NCBI RefSeq assembly: GCF_900452515.1
Contig: NZ_UGNW01000001.1
Coordinates: 2,480,001-2,544,000, forward strand
DNA: 64,000 nt
Reading direction: 5' to 3'
DNA from: Legionella birminghamensis
GTDB lineage: Bacteria; Pseudomonadota; Gammaproteobacteria; Legionellales; Legionellaceae
The notes under the pieces are model-generated. The model did not search any database. It was not told where the DNA came from and saw only the letters and a list, made by a program, of their open reading frames with translations. Positions 39,265 through 47,548 of this stretch are shown here, in pieces. A program made the position numbers and the translations under genes. Positions within the stretch are counted from its first letter, which is position 1. The number at the start of each line of letters is the position of its first letter.

Positions 39265-41505
39265 ATGGACAAAAACGACGAAGTGATCAAGATATTGATA
39301 GTGGATGATACACCCGAAATTCATCATGCGTTTTTGGAAATTTTAGTTAAAAGAGCCTCTAGCGAAAACAACCTCTTTCATTCTATGGAAGAGGAAATAT
39401 TTTCTGAACTACCCGATTTACGTACGAAATCCAAACCCTCTTTGCCCACATTCAGCATCACAAGCGCCATGCAAGGAGAGGAAGGGATAGAGGAGGTCAA
39501 AAAAGCGATTGCTAACGGGCATCCCTACGCACTGGCTTTCGTTGATATTCGAATGCCGCCGGGCCTGGATGGGGTGGAAACCATCAAACGTATTTGGGAA
39601 GTCGATCCGAATATACAAATTGTCATCTGCACTGCCTATTCGGACTATACATGGGAAGAAACAGTTGAAAAATTGGGAGAGAAAGATAATCTTCTGATTA
39701 TTAAAAAGCCATTTGATGCTGTATCCATCAGACAGTTAGCCTGTGCATTGACAAAAAAATGGCAACTCTCCAAAGAAACCCGACAAAATGTGATGATGCT
39801 TGAAGAAAGAGTTTCTGAAAGAACCCGCTCATTAAAGCAATCACTATCAGTCACCAGGGGAACACTGGAATCATCACCTGATGGTATTCTGGTATTGGAT
39901 GTTAACAATCAGCTCATCGATTTCAACAAGCATTTCGTGGAATTCTGGCAAATCCCCCCCTCCATGCTTGAAGGGCGAAAGGCAATAACCATCCTGAAAC
40001 ATATTGGAAAAAAACTGGTTGAACCGGGGGAATTCAATCAACTTATCGAAGATATTATTTCAAGGAACCACTCCCAAAAAAGCATCAATGTCAGTTCAAA
40101 AACCCATCGTATATTTGAAGTGAATAAACAGGTCTATAAGCTGGGGGAGGAAAATGCGGGGTACATCTTCAGTTTCAGAGATATTACCAGCCGCGCTTTC
40201 ATGGAAGCCAGAATACAATACCAGGCCACACATGATCCCTTAACGAAATTAGCAAACAGAGTTTTGCTATTCGATCGTATTGAAGCGTCTATCCAGCAGT
40301 CAAAACGCGAGAATACCCAGTTTGGGGTATTATTTTTTGATTTAAATCGTTTTAAATTGATAAATGATAGTTTAGGACATGCTGCGGGGGACATGCTGTT
40401 AATTAAAGTGGCGGAACGCTTGAAAAAAAGCCTCAGGAAATCAGATACGTTATCCCGAATTGGCGGGGATGAGTTTGTTATTGTTACCTCGGCATTACAC
40501 AGCACCAACATTAAGGTTTTTGCTGATAAAATTTTAGGGCAATTTATTGAGCCGTTTATAGTGAAAGAGCAGGAGCTTTACTTAACAACGAGTATAGGAG
40601 TATCTGTTTATCCGGGAGATGGCTGCACGACCGAGGATTTACTCACAAATGCCGATACGGCTATGTATAATGCCAAGGAAATTGGGGGTAACCGTTACAG
40701 TTTCTATAACGATAGGCTAAAAATCGAAAAAACCTGTTTACAACTGCAGTTTGATTTTCATAAGGCCCTGAAATGTAACGAGTTTTTTCTTAATTACCAA
40801 CCCCAGTATGATATTGAATCGAATACTATCCAGGGTATTGAAGCTCTCGTAAGGTGGCAACATCCTGAGAGGGGTACCTTGTTACCCATTGATTTTATAG
40901 AAACCGCAGAAGAAACAGGATTTATAATACCTCTTGGTGAATGGATACTGAAGGAGGCCTGTAAACAGAATAAAAGTTGGCAGGATCAAGGTTTTCCTAA
41001 AATGGTAATGGCTGTAAATATGGGTACAAAACAACTGAAACAGCCTGATCTGGCTAAAAAGGTTAAAACGATACTCGAAGAAACACAACTCGAACCGCAA
41101 TATCTGGAAATAGAGCTCACCGAGAACACTTTTATCAATCTGGTGCAAACGCACAATGAAATATCAGAACTTAAAAAATTGGGAATTAAAATTTCACTGG
41201 ACGACTTTGGTGCAGGATATTCCAGTTTAAATTATTTACGTCAAATCAAAATTGACCGCTTAAAAATCGATAAGTCTTTCATTGACAACATTGATGTCGA
41301 CCAACGTGACGAGCAGATTATTGAAGCCATTATTTCCATGAGCAATGTACTGGGTTTTCATGTGGTTGCGGAAGGGGTGGAAACTCAACGGCAATTCAAT
41401 TTCTTGCAGGAAAAACGCTGTGAAGACGTTCAGGGATACTATTTCAGCCGGCCTTTGATGAAAGAGCAAATCGAGTGCTTGCTGAAAGACCAACGAAAAA
41501 AGTAA
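39265..41505 (+). CDS. Response regulator with PAS, GGDEF and EAL domains
   Basis: The 746-residue protein has an N-terminal receiver (acidic D14/D15, probable phosphoacceptor D94, Lys in IIKKPFDA) with an unusual ~35-residue insertion between its first helix and the second strand, a coiled coil (about 175-200), a PAS domain (about 200-310), a GGDEF domain with intact GGDEF and an RKSD I-site five residues before it, and an EAL domain with EALVRW, ELTENTF and DDFGAGYSSLNYL. All catalytic signatures for both making and breaking cyclic-di-GMP are present. It probably takes phosphate from the histidine kinase encoded at 36022-38337. Confidence 0.93.
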   Translation: MDKNDEVIKILIVDDTPEIHHAFLEILVKRASSENNLFHSMEEEIFSELPDLRTKSKPSLPTFSITSAMQGEEGIEEVKKAIANGHPYALAFVDIRMPPGLDGVETIKRIWEVDPNIQIVICTAYSDYTWEETVEKLGEKDNLLIIKKPFDAVSIRQLACALTKKWQLSKETRQNVMMLEERVSERTRSLKQSLSVTRGTLESSPDGILVLDVNNQLIDFNKHFVEFWQIPPSMLEGRKAITILKHIGKKLVEPGEFNQLIEDIISRNHSQKSINVSSKTHRIFEVNKQVYKLGEENAGYIFSFRDITSRAFMEARIQYQATHDPLTKLANRVLLFDRIEASIQQSKRENTQFGVLFFDLNRFKLINDSLGHAAGDMLLIKVAERLKKSLRKSDTLSRIGGDEFVIVTSALHSTNIKVFADKILGQFIEPFIVKEQELYLTTSIGVSVYPGDGCTTEDLLTNADTAMYNAKEIGGNRYSFYNDRLKIEKTCLQLQFDFHKALKCNEFFLNYQPQYDIESNTIQGIEALVRWQHPERGTLLPIDFIETAEETGFIIPLGEWILKEACKQNKSWQDQGFPKMVMAVNMGTKQLKQPDLAKKVKTILEETQLEPQYLEIELTENTFINLVQTHNEISELKKLGIKISLDDFGAGYSSLNYLRQIKIDRLKIDKSFIDNIDVDQRDEQIIEAIISMSNVLGFHVVAEGVETQRQFNFLQEKRCEDVQGYYFSRPLMKEQIECLLKDQRKK

Positions 41506-41577
41506 TGCAAGCAAAATGCTCTCTATGCATATACAGTGTAGGTATCTACACATCTCCACTAGCCCTGCGGCTTGTCC

Positions 41578-41813
41578 CATAGCTATCTTCCAATAGTTTC
41601 CCCGTCCGAATCCCCGCGGCTTTGAACCGCGGGGCCCATGCCTGTTGAAGTAGTATGGTCCTCAGACAAGTTTCAATGTTGCAAAAAATAGGGTTTAACA
41701 GGTAGTTATAAACAAGTGTGCGTAACATTAAATTGGCTTCGTGTGGGCCCCGCGGTCGCAGCCGCGGGGATTCGATAGCTTTTAATTCTCATGCACTTGT
41801 GTAGATAAGTATG
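41578..41813. mobile_element. MITE-like element, short copy with one GC-rich unit per side
   Basis: Nearly the same as 16311-16636 but with one CGAATCCCCGCGG unit on the left (hairpin 41612-41634) instead of five; the right hairpin is 41748-41769. The ~110-bp core is about 90% identical by eye. The left end CATAGCTATC is intact for 10 bp then diverges, the right end GTGTAGATAAGTATG is degraded, and no clear target duplication remains. The flanking 41506-41577 and 41814-41950 hold no gene that I can support. Confidence 0.8.
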
Positions 41814-41950
41814 CTTAATTAGCCGGGTTTTCGGCATTCCTTGTTGTCATGCAAAAATCGTTGCTATGATATTCAGGCAGAATTGACCTTTGGCATATTG
41901 GACGTTTGCCATGCTAGTCCCTATCAGTTAATTGACAAAAGGAGTTGTTA

Positions 41951-43156
41951 ATGATTGAAATCGATCTCACCTGTTTGGATGAAATAACCAAACCGTTATT
42001 AAAAACCTTGCTAGCCTCTACCAAAGATCCGCTTTTTGGACAGGGGATCTATTATATCAGTTTATATTCCGACTTGCTTCCCGCAGGCGAAAACAAAATA
42101 GTCATACCCGTTCTTCTTAAAAATGCATTCCTGGTTACTCCGAGCAAAAATCATCCGGGAGAATACAACCTTGAAATTTTTTCAAATCAAATCGGCGCTG
42201 GCGCTTTCGCAAAGGTCTATGAGTCAGAGGGAAAAGTCAAAGTTCATCAGGATTTCAAATTTGTAAAAAGAGCAGCGGACAAAGAGCGTGTGATCAAAGC
42301 GGTGCACTACGATGAGAGCGAACGTAACAAGGTGGCCAAGGAAGCCCAGCGTGCCAACCTCGGTGATGCATTGAAATGCAAGCCCGCCTTGTTTAGCAGC
42401 AACCACTGGGCATTTTTAGTCATGAAAAAAGCGAAAGGGATTACTCTGGAACGATTAATTAACCAGATGAGAATTCGGGAAATTAATCCAACGCTTCGTG
42501 AGCTTATTACTGTAACCCGAGCTATTCTGTTACAGATAGATACGGTTCAGCAAAAAAGATACGCACATCGCGATATTAAACCGGCTAATGTAATGGTTGA
42601 CCTACCCAATGGTTGCGCGACATTGGTTGATTTTGCGTTTGCAAAAGAATTGAAAAAACCTAAAATCACCTGCCATCATAACCGCGGTACCCGGCTTTTT
42701 GCTGCCCCCGAAGTCTATGAGGACGGGGAGTTGACTGCACAATGCGATGATTTTGCAGCAGGGCTTAGCCTTGCAGAGTTGTGGGGTGATACTTACCTCG
42801 ATTTCATTGCAAATACTGGCAATGAAAAATTATTGTACAAGAGAAATCGTGAGGAAACTTTTACCAATCTTTATGCTCAAATGAACGTGCCGGAAACGAT
42901 TAAGGCAATTCTCGATACTATCATTTATGGTTTGACTCGTTATGATCCTGAAAAACGTCTAAGCTGTAGAGATTGCATTGCCTTATGCGATCAATTATTA
43001 AAAGAGCCCAATCTTGATACATTGATTTATACCCCTCCAACACCTGAGGAAAGAGAACAGCAGTTCGACGAAATATCGAGCGAGAATCCAGACGACTATT
43101 CAAGCCAGAGTCCGCAAAGCTCAGGCTCATGGGAGGCATCAGCCTATTGCGTATAA
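41951..43156 (+). CDS. Eukaryotic-like Ser/Thr protein kinase, candidate effector
   Basis: A single kinase domain (about 78-350) with glycine loop GAGAFAKVY (82-90), the catalytic loop HRDIKPANV (Asp208), a DFA triplet (227-229) where most kinases have DFG, and APE (252-254). The ATP-anchoring Lys is probably K106 or K116 and the helix-C Glu probably E131. There is no transmembrane segment or PASTA domain, so it is not a typical cell-wall-sensing bacterial kinase. The tail (about 365-401) is rich in Glu, Gln and Ser, resembling Dot/Icm secretion signals. I start at ATG 41951, with AGGAG 6 nt upstream. LegK-type kinases are known Legionella effectors; assignment to them is inference. Confidence 0.85.
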   Translation: MIEIDLTCLDEITKPLLKTLLASTKDPLFGQGIYYISLYSDLLPAGENKIVIPVLLKNAFLVTPSKNHPGEYNLEIFSNQIGAGAFAKVYESEGKVKVHQDFKFVKRAADKERVIKAVHYDESERNKVAKEAQRANLGDALKCKPALFSSNHWAFLVMKKAKGITLERLINQMRIREINPTLRELITVTRAILLQIDTVQQKRYAHRDIKPANVMVDLPNGCATLVDFAFAKELKKPKITCHHNRGTRLFAAPEVYEDGELTAQCDDFAAGLSLAELWGDTYLDFIANTGNEKLLYKRNREETFTNLYAQMNVPETIKAILDTIIYGLTRYDPEKRLSCRDCIALCDQLLKEPNLDTLIYTPPTPEEREQQFDEISSENPDDYSSQSPQSSGSWEASAYCV

Positions 43157-43300
43157 TCCGCAATCAACTACCGTGCGTCTGCGGTAGTTGCTATTGGGTT
43201 TAGCCATTTGTGGAAGAAAACCTGCCAATACATTGTAATTATCTGTATTTAAAACTAAAGTATCAGGCTAGCAAGGAATGCAGTCGAGTTATTGTATACA

Positions 43301-43798
43301 ATGAAAACTTATTTGTTTATCTATCTGATTTCCCTATCTACATCAATTTATTCACAGCAATTTTCTAACCCATTAGATGTTAAACAGTTCGAAAAGACAG
43401 GCGTTTGTGAATCCTGTGACCTCAGTAATGATTATTATCTTTATACCGATAAGCTCGGCGCCATCAATCTCAATAACAGTAATTTAACCCGATCCAACCT
43501 GGGTATTTGGGGTAATCATCAATACTCGAGCTTCAGCCGTATAACAGCCATTGAGCTTTCTCTTGGAACGGCTGATTTTGCTTATAGTGATTTTAGCTTT
43601 GCAAATCTAAAAAATGCGAAATTGAGCCTTAATAATTTTACATCATCCGATTTTACAGGGGCCAATCTATCCGGTGCCAGTTTCGCGGGTGCTAATTTAT
43701 ACCAGGCAAAAATCACCGAGAAACAACTGAAGTCAATGAGCTCTATTTGCAATGCTATCCTGCCTGATGGAAAAGTTGGGAGTTGCGATTTTCGCTGA
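43301..43798 (+). CDS. Exported pentapeptide-repeat protein
   Basis: A small precursor (165 residues) with signal peptide MKTYLFIYLISLSTSIYSQ, a region with a Cys pair (CESCD), then pentapeptide repeats of the A(D/N)LXX type: LNNSNLTRSNL, ADFAYSDFSFANLKNAKLS and SDFTGANLSGASFAGANLYQAKI. These fold as a right-handed quadrilateral beta helix. The C-terminus has a second Cys pair (SSICNAILPDGKVGSCDF). In Legionella some pentapeptide proteins are secreted, but the role here is unknown. No strong ribosome-binding site precedes either possible start (43292 TTG or 43301 ATG). Confidence 0.75.
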   Translation: MKTYLFIYLISLSTSIYSQQFSNPLDVKQFEKTGVCESCDLSNDYYLYTDKLGAINLNNSNLTRSNLGIWGNHQYSSFSRITAIELSLGTADFAYSDFSFANLKNAKLSLNNFTSSDFTGANLSGASFAGANLYQAKITEKQLKSMSSICNAILPDGKVGSCDFR

Positions 43799-43855
43799 TT
43801 TTACATTAGCTTATGCTAATAAATTCCGCTTATTAACTTATTCATGCGTTTTACC

Positions 43856-44548
43856 CTAACCCGTTTGCACTTCACATTCCTGGGCCCATACCCTTAACAT
43901 TACATTGCCTTTATCCTGCAAATGGTAAGGAACAGTCCTTACTTCAACCCCGTAGTTTTTCTGCTGCAATAATAGCAAGACCGGGCCTAATAAAGGAGAA
44001 GGATTATCGAAACGATCAATTAAAGGAAAAACCCTTAATTCTTTGGCAACACGCGTCAGCTCCTGAATAACCGCCATATGAAAATCCAGATTCTGGTTAT
44101 CGAGACCCGCAAAGAGATAATGTGAGCTTAGGGCTAGATCAAAATAGAAGCTGTCGAAGGGTAAACTGATATTTTGAATCCCCTGATAACGTTTTTCTTT
44201 CTTTCCTTGCTCAAAGTCTGAAAAAAAATCGTTCATCCCCTGGCGTCTTTTTTCAATCAGACCATCCAGCCCGCCATAATCTGCGAAATTATATTTGTCA
44301 TGATCCTGTCTTACTTGTGCAATCATATCTTCAAAAACCAGGGAGGTCTTGGTTTTTAAAGTAGAAGCATCCAGTGAAAACAAAGGATCGCAGCTGATAC
44401 AGGACCGGGTATAAGGCTTTACTTCAAGATTAAAGGCGCTGGGGCCGCAGCCGTATTCCAGAATCCGTCCTTTCAAATCGTTTTCACCGAGATCAAACAT
44501 TTCCCGATAATCATCAATATGGTGCCCCCAAAGTACCAGCTTGCTCAT
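43856..44548 (-). CDS. SAM-dependent methyltransferase-like protein
   Basis: The 230-residue protein carries a class I methyltransferase motif I (GRILEYGCGPSAFN, about 27-40), a possible acidic motif CDPLFSLD, and a motif-IV-like strand FYFDLALSSHYLF (about 133-145). The rest, with VAKELRVFPLID and YHLQDKGNVMLRVW, fits the core fold. The substrate is unknown; no pathway neighbour identifies it. It is divergent from the leucine catabolic operon across 264 bp that hold the operon promoter. Confidence 0.75.
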   Translation of the reverse strand: MSKLVLWGHHIDDYREMFDLGENDLKGRILEYGCGPSAFNLEVKPYTRSCISCDPLFSLDASTLKTKTSLVFEDMIAQVRQDHDKYNFADYGGLDGLIEKRRQGMNDFFSDFEQGKKEKRYQGIQNISLPFDSFYFDLALSSHYLFAGLDNQNLDFHMAVIQELTRVAKELRVFPLIDRFDNPSPLLGPVLLLLQQKNYGVEVRTVPYHLQDKGNVMLRVWAQECEVQTG

Positions 44549-44647
44549 TTACACCCCTCTTCTTGTTTTGAACCGCATTGGATTTTGCTGCGATGATTCT
44601 ACTGTGCTAAGCTAAAATCTCAGTTGGATGCGTTTAACGAATAAAAT

Positions 44648-44679
44648 CAGGTTGAAAGTTCAACTTGATTGGGTATAGT
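44648..44679 (+). promoter_or_regulatory. Promoter with overlapping palindrome upstream of the leucine operon
   Basis: TTGAAA (44652-44657) and TATAGT (44674-44679) are 16 bp apart. The -35 box lies in a 20-bp inverted repeat (44648-44667; arms CAGGTTGAAA and GTTCAACTTG, 8 of 10 pairs). An operator overlapping the promoter would suit a repressor of this pathway, for example a TetR- or MerR-type regulator, but no regulator gene is nearby. Confidence 0.5.
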
Positions 44680-44812
44680 CTAGCTCATTTGCTCCACTAA
44701 TGTGAGTAGCTGAAAACAAACAGGGGAAATGCTTTTACTGTTTGTTTTACTATTGACTCGAGTATGGCCTGGCTAATCAAGCCCGGACAACTCCAAAACA
44801 CAGGAAATCATC

Positions 44813-45973
44813 ATGCATACTGGTTTGCAGTTTCAGCTAGGCGAAACGATTGATTTATTGCGTGACAGCGTTTACCACTTCGCCCAGAAAGAAATCGCCC
44901 CTCTGGCAGCACAAATTGATGAAGAAAACAAATTTCCAAATCATTTGTGGCGTAAATTAGGGGACATGGGCCTCTTAGGTATCACAGTCAGCGAGGAATA
45001 CGGCGGGGCGGATATGGGCTATCTCGCTCATGTAATCGCCATGGAAGAAATTTCACGGGCATCCGCATCGGTTGGCCTGAGTTTTGGCGCCCACTCCAAT
45101 CTCTGCGTCAATCAAATATCGTTAAACGGCAACTCGGAACAAAAAGAAAAATACCTGCCTAAATTAATAAGCGGCGAATTTGTGGGTGCCTTAGCCATGA
45201 GCGAAGCCAATTCAGGTTCGGATGTTATGAGCATGCAATTACAGGCAAAACGTTCAGGCGACAGATTTATCCTTAACGGCACTAAAATGTGGATCACTAA
45301 CGGTCCGGATGCCGATGTGCTGGTTGTGTATGCCAAAACCGAAAAAGACGCCCAAAGCAAAAGCATTACTGCATTCATTATTGAGAAAGGCTTCCCAGGA
45401 TTCAGAACAGCTCAAAAACTGGATAAACTGGGAATGCGCGGCTCCAATACCTGTGAACTGGTTTTTGACAACTGCGAAGTACCTGCCGATAACATTCTGG
45501 GTGAATTGAATCAGGGTACAAAGGTTCTGATGCGCGGCCTTGATTATGAAAGAACTATTCTTTCCGCAGGCCCTGTGGGGATCATGCAAGCCTGTCTGGA
45601 TGTAGTCCTGCCTTATGTCCATGAGCGTAAACAATTTAATAAGGCGATTGGCGAGTTTCAATTTATTCAGGGCAAACTGGCCGACATGTATACCCGGCTT
45701 TCGGCCTCCAGAGCCTATGTCTATGGTGTAGCCGCAGCCTGTGACAGACAACAGGTAAACCGTAAGGATGCTGCGGGCGTTATCTTATATACTGCAGAAA
45801 CAGCCACACAAATGGCCTTGCAGGCGATTCAAATTTTAGGTGGAAATGGTTACATTAATGAATATCCAACCGGACGGCTGCTGCGGGACGCAAAGCTTTA
45901 TGAAATAGGAGCCGGTACCTCGGAAGTGAGACGAATGTTAATCGGTCGTGAACTTTTTAAAGAAACTGAATAA
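44813..45973 (+). CDS. ivd: Isovaleryl-CoA dehydrogenase
   Basis: This FAD enzyme oxidises isovaleryl-CoA to 3-methylcrotonyl-CoA in leucine breakdown. The 386-residue protein has acyl-CoA dehydrogenase signatures [11 protein letters not shown] (FAD side), [16 protein letters not shown], and [33 protein letters not shown] in the middle resembles the isovaleryl-type segment that holds the catalytic Glu in helix G; other acyl-CoA dehydrogenases keep it near the C-terminus. The neighbouring methylcrotonyl-CoA carboxylase and HMG-CoA lyase genes support the substrate. It is the first gene of the operon. Confidence 0.93.
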   Translation: MHTGLQFQLGETIDLLRDSVYHFAQKEIAPLAAQIDEENKFPNHLWRKLGDMGLLGITVSEEYGGADMGYLAHVIAMEEISRASASVGLSFGAHSNLCVNQISLNGNSEQKEKYLPKLISGEFVGALAMSEANSGSDVMSMQLQAKRSGDRFILNGTKMWITNGPDADVLVVYAKTEKDAQSKSITAFIIEKGFPGFRTAQKLDKLGMRGSNTCELVFDNCEVPADNILGELNQGTKVLMRGLDYERTILSAGPVGIMQACLDVVLPYVHERKQFNKAIGEFQFIQGKLADMYTRLSASRAYVYGVAAACDRQQVNRKDAAGVILYTAETATQMALQAIQILGGNGYINEYPTGRLLRDAKLYEIGAGTSEVRRMLIGRELFKETE

Positions 45974-45985
45974 GGAAAAATACAA

Positions 45986-47170
45986 ATGGATCAAAATGAT
46001 GTTGTCATTGTTGCCGCGAAAAGAACACCCATGGGAGGAATGCTTGGTTCTTTATCCAGTTTAACTGCACCTGAGCTGGGTGCAATCGCCCATGCAGCTG
46101 CAATGGAGCAGGCCAATATCAACCCTGCAGAAATCGACCAGGTTATTTCCGGCTGTGTTTTACAGGCAGGTATTGGACAGGCGCCCGCCAGACAGGCAGC
46201 CATCAAAGCAGGTATTCCCCATTCAGCAGGTGCAACCACAGTGAACAAGATGTGTGGTTCCGGCATGAAATCAATTATGTTTGGCCATGACATGATTAAG
46301 GCTGGCTCTGCGAATGTTGTTCTTGCAAGCGGAATGGAAAGTATGAGTAATGCGCCCTATTTACTGGCCAAAGCACGCGCAGGTTATCGTTTAGGCCATG
46401 GTGAATTGAAAGATCACATGTTCCTTGATGGCCTGGAAGACGCTTATGAGCGCGGCCAATTAATGGGATGCTTTGCAGAAGCCACCGCCCAACACTTTCA
46501 ATTTAGCCGTGCGGCGCAGGATGAATATGCAATCCGGTCACTCACCCGCGCCCTGCAGGCACAGCAGGATAACGCTTTCCGCGCAGAAATAGTTCCCGTG
46601 ACGATCGCCGGACGCAAGGGAGATACCATTGTCTCCCAGGATGAGGGTCCAGATGAAAGCAAACTCTCCAAAATTTCTCAATTGAAGCCCGCTTTCAAAG
46701 CCGATGGAACTGTTACTGCCGCAAATTCAAGTTCAATTTCAGACGGCGCAGCCAGTATCATCATTACCAGCGCAGGACACGCGAAAAAGCTGGGTATGAC
46801 GCCCCTGGCAAGAATTGCGGCCCAGGCAACCCATTCACAAGCACCGGAATGGTTCACCACAGCGCCTGTTGATGCAATCCGAAAAGTAATGAATAAAGCC
46901 GGATGGCGGCAGCACGATGTAGACCTGTTTGAGATTAACGAAGCCTTTGCAGTAGTTGCCATGGCAGCGATCACCCAGCTGGAACTGGATGATACCAAGG
47001 TTAATATTCATGGCGGCGCCTGCGCCCTCGGCCATCCCATCGGAGCTTCCGGCACACGCGTTATGGTTACGCTTTTGCACGCACTGCAAAGACAGCAGAA
47101 ATCACGCGGTATAGCAGCGCTTTGCATTGGCGGCGGCGAAGGTATCGCAATGGCGATTGAGCTGCTTTAA
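45986..47170 (+). CDS. Acetyl-CoA C-acetyltransferase (thiolase)
   Basis: Cleaves acetoacetyl-CoA to two acetyl-CoA. The 394-residue protein has the acyl-accepting Cys in NKMCGSGMKS (about 89), the HxxxGHPxGASG-type block GACALGHPIGASGTR, and the second catalytic Cys in CIGGGEG near the C-terminus. It begins 12 bp after ivd. With the acetoacetyl-CoA synthetase at 57034 it would complete conversion of leucine carbon to acetyl-CoA. AtoB/PhaA-type is the best call; a role in polyhydroxybutyrate synthesis is also possible, because the reaction is reversible. Confidence 0.94.
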   Translation: MDQNDVVIVAAKRTPMGGMLGSLSSLTAPELGAIAHAAAMEQANINPAEIDQVISGCVLQAGIGQAPARQAAIKAGIPHSAGATTVNKMCGSGMKSIMFGHDMIKAGSANVVLASGMESMSNAPYLLAKARAGYRLGHGELKDHMFLDGLEDAYERGQLMGCFAEATAQHFQFSRAAQDEYAIRSLTRALQAQQDNAFRAEIVPVTIAGRKGDTIVSQDEGPDESKLSKISQLKPAFKADGTVTAANSSSISDGAASIIITSAGHAKKLGMTPLARIAAQATHSQAPEWFTTAPVDAIRKVMNKAGWRQHDVDLFEINEAFAVVAMAAITQLELDDTKVNIHGGACALGHPIGASGTRVMVTLLHALQRQQKSRGIAALCIGGGEGIAMAIELL

Positions 47171-47176
47171 ACAGCT

Positions 47177-47204
47177 GTAGGTTGGGCTGCAAAGCCCAAC
47201 CTAG
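47177..47204. repeat. 11-bp-stem TTGGGCT hairpin inside the leucine operon
   Basis: TAGGTTGGGCT and AGCCCAACCTA pair perfectly around GCAA. It lies 6 bp after the thiolase stop and before the small membrane protein gene. It could attenuate transcription or protect the upstream mRNA. Confidence 0.75.
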
Positions 47205-47224
47205 TCTTATTAAGATGGAAAATT

Positions 47225-47539
47225 ATGCTTAGACAAAGCCTTATCTATCTGGTGCTGACCATTCTCGTGGTGGTCTTTGCCAGATTTGCACATACCCTGA
47301 TTCTTTATATTGATTTGTTTTACACTTATATCAATATAAAACTAACTCCCCTGTTCACCCATACGGGAGTTGGCGTGTTGATTCGTAAAATTATTCTGTT
47401 GACCTTTATACCTGTTATTATTGCATTGGTCCCTGCCTTGATTTACCGCCCAATTAAGGGGAAACCAATGCCATACTTTCTTGAATTAACCTGGTGTTTA
47501 TGGCTGGTCATCGTACTTAGCAACATCCTGATACGTTAA
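47225..47539 (+). CDS. Small three-helix membrane protein of unknown function
   Basis: A 104-residue hydrophobic protein with three likely transmembrane segments (about 5-28, 50-72 and 83-101), short basic loops (RPIKGKP) and no recognised domain. It lies 9 bp before the carboxylase beta gene on the same strand, so it is an integral member of the operon even though no known leucine-degradation enzyme is a membrane protein. It might assist acid or CoA-ester transport or anchor an enzyme; that is only inference. Confidence 0.78.
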   Translation: MLRQSLIYLVLTILVVVFARFAHTLILYIDLFYTYINIKLTPLFTHTGVGVLIRKIILLTFIPVIIALVPALIYRPIKGKPMPYFLELTWCLWLVIVLSNILIR

Positions 47540-47548
47540 GGTAAATCA

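Noticed and set aside
45254-45751. 165-codon antisense frame inside the isovaleryl-CoA dehydrogenase gene
   Set aside because: The sense-strand gene is unambiguous; the antisense product resembles no family.
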